Assembly: GCF_004919085.1 (NCBI RefSeq)
Contig: NZ_STGL01000003.1
Location: 124,001 to 188,000, forward strand
DNA from: Nocardioides sp. GY 10127
GTDB taxonomy: Bacteria; Actinomycetota; Actinomycetes; Propionibacteriales; Nocardioidaceae
Length of the DNA stretch: 64,000 bases
Direction: 5' to 3'
Shown: positions 61,742-64,000 of the stretch, piece by piece
Position numbering within the stretch: the first letter of the stretch is position 1
How the letters are laid out: each line of letters starts with the position of its first letter
Program-made: the position numbers and the translations under genes
The notes under the pieces: model-generated
Database searches by the model: none
What the model saw: only the letters and a program-made list of their open reading frames with translations
What the model was told of the DNA's origin: nothing

Positions 61742-62113
61742 TCAGCGCGAGCGCTCGAGCAGCGCCTCGACGCGGGCGGCGAGCTCGCGCGGGCTGAAGG
61801 GCTTGGTGATGTAGTCGTCGGCGCCCGAGTCGAAGCCGCTCTCCACGTCGGACTCCTGGGCCCGGGCGGTGAGCAGGATGACCGGGAGGTCGGCGAGGTC
61901 GGGGTCGGCCCGCATCTGGCGGATCGCCTCGAGGCCCGAGGTCACGGGCATCATCACGTCGAGGACGGCGAGGTCCGGCCGGTCTGCCTTCGCGGCCGCC
62001 ACGGCCTGTGCGCCGTCCGAGACCGTCGTGATCTCGTGCCCCAGCGTCGAGAGCTTGAACTCGACGAGCTCTCGGATGTCCACGTCGTCGTCCGCGACCA
62101 GGATGCGTGCCAC
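61742..62113 (-). CDS. Single-domain response regulator
   Basis: The 123-residue receiver has the acidic triad DDD (8-10), phosphoacceptor D52 in LAVLDVMMPVTSG and Lys in DDYITKPFSPREL. The alpha4-beta5-alpha5 face (GADDYITKPFS) is like that of OmpR-type regulators, but no output domain follows. It probably receives phosphate from the kinase encoded 96 bases downstream and acts by protein contact. Confidence 0.92.
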   Translation of the reverse strand: MARILVADDDVDIRELVEFKLSTLGHEITTVSDGAQAVAAAKADRPDLAVLDVMMPVTSGLEAIRQMRADPDLADLPVILLTARAQESDVESGFDSGADDYITKPFSPRELAARVEALLERSR

Positions 62114-62170
62114 GGGGTCAGACTGCCACAGCCGTGCGCCGTCGACAGGCGACCCACCCGGAACGACGGC

Positions 62171-62207
62171 GGCCGACCGCCGACACGGAGGTGTCGGACG
62201 GTCGGCC
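62171..62207 (-). terminator. Hairpin terminator after rho
   Basis: GGCCGACCG-CCGACAC, a GGAG loop, and GTGTCGG-A-CGGTCGGCC pair along 16 bp with a single bulge, 38 bases beyond the rho stop. It is a strong intrinsic terminator candidate separating rho from the two-component genes. Confidence 0.75.
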
Positions 62208-62245
62208 GGACCGGAGTGGCGGGGTCGGCGAGCGGTCGGGACCGG

Positions 62246-64000
62246 TCAGCCGAGCGGGTCCTTGCCCCCGAGGTCGGCGTTCGACGCGGTGGCCCGCAGC
62301 CGCTCGACCAGCCGCTGCCCGCCCTCGACGAGGTCGCGGGCGGCGAGGGCGTCCTTGAGCGCCAGGGACGCCGCGTGCTCGGTGGCACCGACGAGCTGCT
62401 CGGCCCGCCGGGTGCCCGAGGCGGGCAGCTCGACCGCCGGGAAGACCCGCTTCTCGGCGAGCTCGCGCCGCAGCCGGATCTCGGCGTTCGCGGTGCCCTC
62501 CAGCTCCTCGAGGATGACCTCGTCGGTGGCCGAGCCGGTGTCGGCCAGCGCCGTCGCCAGGATGGTCAGCGAACCGCCGTCCTCGATGTTGCGAGCGGCA
62601 CCGAAGAACCGCTTGGTCGGGTGCAGGGCCGAGGAGTCGACCCCGCCCGCGAGCAGGCGCCCGCCTCCGGTGGCGGAGAGGTTGTACGCCCGCGCCAGCC
62701 GCGTGAGCCCGTCCACCAGCAGGACGACGTCCATGCCGAGCTCGACGAGCCGCTTGGCCCGCTCGACGGCGAGCTCCGCGACCACCGTGTGGTCGACCGG
62801 CTGTCGGTCGAACGTGGAGGCGATGACCTCGCCCCGCACGGTGCGGGTGAAGTCGGTGACCTCCTCGGGCCGCTCGTCCACGAGCAGGACCATCACGTGG
62901 GTGTCGGGGTCGTTGCGGGTGACCGCCTCGGCGACGGCCTGGAGCACCATCGTCTTGCCCGCCTGCGGCGGCGAGACCAGGAGCGCGCGCTGGCCCTTGC
63001 CGAGCGGCGCGGCGAGGTCGAGGACGCGGCCGACCAGCTCGTCCGGCCCGGTCTCCAGCGTGAGCCGCTCCGTCGGGAACAGCGGCACGAGGTCGGCGAA
63101 GTCGGGCCGCGTGCGGGCCTCCTCCGGGTCCAGGCCGTTGACCGTGTCGATCCGCACCAGCGGGTTGAACTTCTCCTTGCGCTCCCCGTCGCGCGGGTGG
63201 CGCACCTGACCGGTGATGGCGTCACCGCGGCGCAGGTGGTGCTTGCGGACCATCGACAGCGAGACGTACACGTCGTCGGGGCCGGGCAGGTAGCCGCTCG
63301 TGCGCACGAACGCGTAGTTCTCCAGGACGTCGAGGATGCCGGCGGCCGGCACCAGGACGTCGTCCTCGAGGATCGTCGTGTCGATCTCGCCGCGGGTGCG
63401 GCCACGCTCGCGCTCGCGGGCGCGGCGACGACGGTTGCGGCGCCCGCCGAGCTCGTCGTCCTCGTCGTCGTAGGGGTCGAGCGCGCCCTGCTGGCCCCCC
63501 GGCTGGGTCCCCTGCTGGTTGCCCTGCTGGTTGCCCTGCTGGTTCCCGGGCTGATTGGCCTGCTGGTTGCCCTTGCCCTGGTTGTTCTGCTGGCCGCCCT
63601 GCTGACCCTTGCCCTGCTGGTTGCCCTGCTGGTTGCCCTGCTGGTTGCCCTGCTGGTTGCCCTGCTTGGACTGGTTGGCCTGGCGCGCCTGCTTGTCCTG
63701 CTGGCCGCCCTGCTTGCCCTGCTGGTTCGCGGGCTGCTGCTTGCCGGACTGGTCCCCGCCCTGCGAGGCCTGCTTGGGCTGGTTGTCCTGCTTGTCCTGC
63801 CCGGCCTGGTCGGGCTGCTCGACCTGCTTGTCGCCCCCGCGGGAGCGGCGCGAGCGCCGGCTGGGGCGCTCCGGTGCGTCCTCACCCGCAGCCTGCTCGC
63901 CGGCGGCCGCCGGGGCGGCGGACTCGGCCGCGGGCTCCTGGGCCGGCTTCTCGGCCGGCTCCTGGGCGGGCTTCTGGGCGGGCTTCTGGGCGGGCTTCTG
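62246..64000 (-). CDS. rho: Transcription termination factor Rho, N-terminus beyond window
   Basis: The frame runs from the stop at 62246 to the window edge. The C-terminal half is a standard Rho: primary RNA-binding GILDVLENYAFVRTSGYLPG, P-loop VSPPQAGKTMVLQ, VLLVDERPEEVTDF, and SSALHPTKRFFGAARNIEDG in the R-loop region. Upstream, residues encoded by about 63360-64000 form a disordered region: RRNRRRRARERER, an acidic YDDEDDE, seven NQQG repeats, many Gln/Gly/Lys runs, and QKPA repeats at the edge. Such insertions are known in actinobacterial Rho, where they add RNA binding. Confidence 0.96.
   Translation of the reverse strand, partial: QKPAQKPAQKPAQEPAEKPAQEPAAESAAPAAAGEQAAGEDAPERPSRRSRRSRGGDKQVEQPDQAGQDKQDNQPKQASQGGDQSGKQQPANQQGKQGGQQDKQARQANQSKQGNQQGNQQGNQQGNQQGKGQQGGQQNNQGKGNQQANQPGNQQGNQQGNQQGTQPGGQQGALDPYDDEDDELGGRRNRRRRARERERGRTRGEIDTTILEDDVLVPAAGILDVLENYAFVRTSGYLPGPDDVYVSLSMVRKHHLRRGDAITGQVRHPRDGERKEKFNPLVRIDTVNGLDPEEARTRPDFADLVPLFPTERLTLETGPDELVGRVLDLAAPLGKGQRALLVSPPQAGKTMVLQAVAEAVTRNDPDTHVMVLLVDERPEEVTDFTRTVRGEVIASTFDRQPVDHTVVAELAVERAKRLVELGMDVVLLVDGLTRLARAYNLSATGGGRLLAGGVDSSALHPTKRFFGAARNIEDGGSLTILATALADTGSATDEVILEELEGTANAEIRLRRELAEKRVFPAVELPASGTRRAEQLVGATEHAASLALKDALAARDLVEGGQRLVERLRATASNADLGGKDPLG
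63490..63690 (-). repeat. Coding repeat for NQQG units in the Rho N-terminus
   Basis: Twelve-base units read CTGGTTGCCCTG on the plus strand (Asn-Gln-Gln-Gly on the minus strand): four in tandem near 63618-63665 and three near 63510-63551, with degenerate copies between. Copy number may vary by slippage. Confidence 0.8.

Overview
The window is one continuous stretch of a very GC-rich chromosome (third codon positions almost always G or C, many GTG and some TTG starts). Gene content points to an actinobacterium: NucS instead of MutS/MutL, a Rho factor with a long low-complexity N-terminus, DUF2550 beside atpC, a Scy/FilP-like coiled-coil protein, and an ethylmalonyl-CoA pathway gene set. A Nocardioidaceae-like or related organism is my inference, since no rRNA is present to decide it. 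No tRNA, rRNA, insertion sequence, phage gene or CRISPR array was seen. The order rho - rpmE - prfA - prmC - tsaC - wecA-like - atp operon - DUF2550 - cob(I)alamin adenosyltransferase - nucS - 3-hydroxyacyl-CoA dehydrogenase - coiled coil - epimerase - thiolase - meaB resembles, as I recall it, one arc of the Streptomyces chromosome, so most of the window is core genome with accessory signalling genes inserted.

1-14.8 kb: membrane and thioredoxin-like genes, a CoA-transferase, then a carbon-assimilation block: MeaB GTPase, acetyl-CoA acetyltransferase, methylmalonyl-CoA epimerase and crotonyl-CoA carboxylase/reductase. A DesKR-type two-component system with its own two-gene ABC exporter sits between them. 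A coiled-coil DivIVA/Scy-like protein and an AI-2E-family permease follow. Together with the two-module 3-hydroxyacyl-CoA dehydrogenase (27.7 kb), the ethylmalonyl-CoA mutase (37 kb) and the adenosyltransferase that makes its B12 cofactor (39.7 kb), the window holds most of the acetyl-CoA to methylmalonyl-CoA route.

14.8-31.8 kb: small accessory genes (GNAT, EamA exporter with divergent CGNR regulator, GH114-like lipoprotein), then a dense signalling island (18.0-25.3 kb): a receiver-only protein, an OmpR-type regulator, a GAF-type histidine kinase, an Hpt protein, a lipoprotein resembling a molybdopterin-binding domain and a hybrid kinase. These could form a multistep phosphorelay. MFS and AGCS transporters, a VOC protein and the dehydrogenase follow.

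31.9-47.5 kb: nucS, a protein built of 14-residue tandem repeats, DUF952, a PAS-type kinase with a palindromic promoter, a D-amino-acid-oxidase-like enzyme, a ferritin with a Cys-rich basic partner and a probable iron box, the mutase, STAS and adenosyltransferase genes, and a response regulator / kinase / MMPL locus in which kinase and MMPL transporter share one reading frame.

47.5-64 kb: DUF2550, the complete F1Fo ATP synthase operon (minus strand) with a CRP-like site upstream, a WecA-like transferase, a tightly coupled prfA-prmC-tsaC chain, rpmE, a two-component pair inserted between rpmE and rho, and rho itself, whose disordered N-terminus runs off the window.
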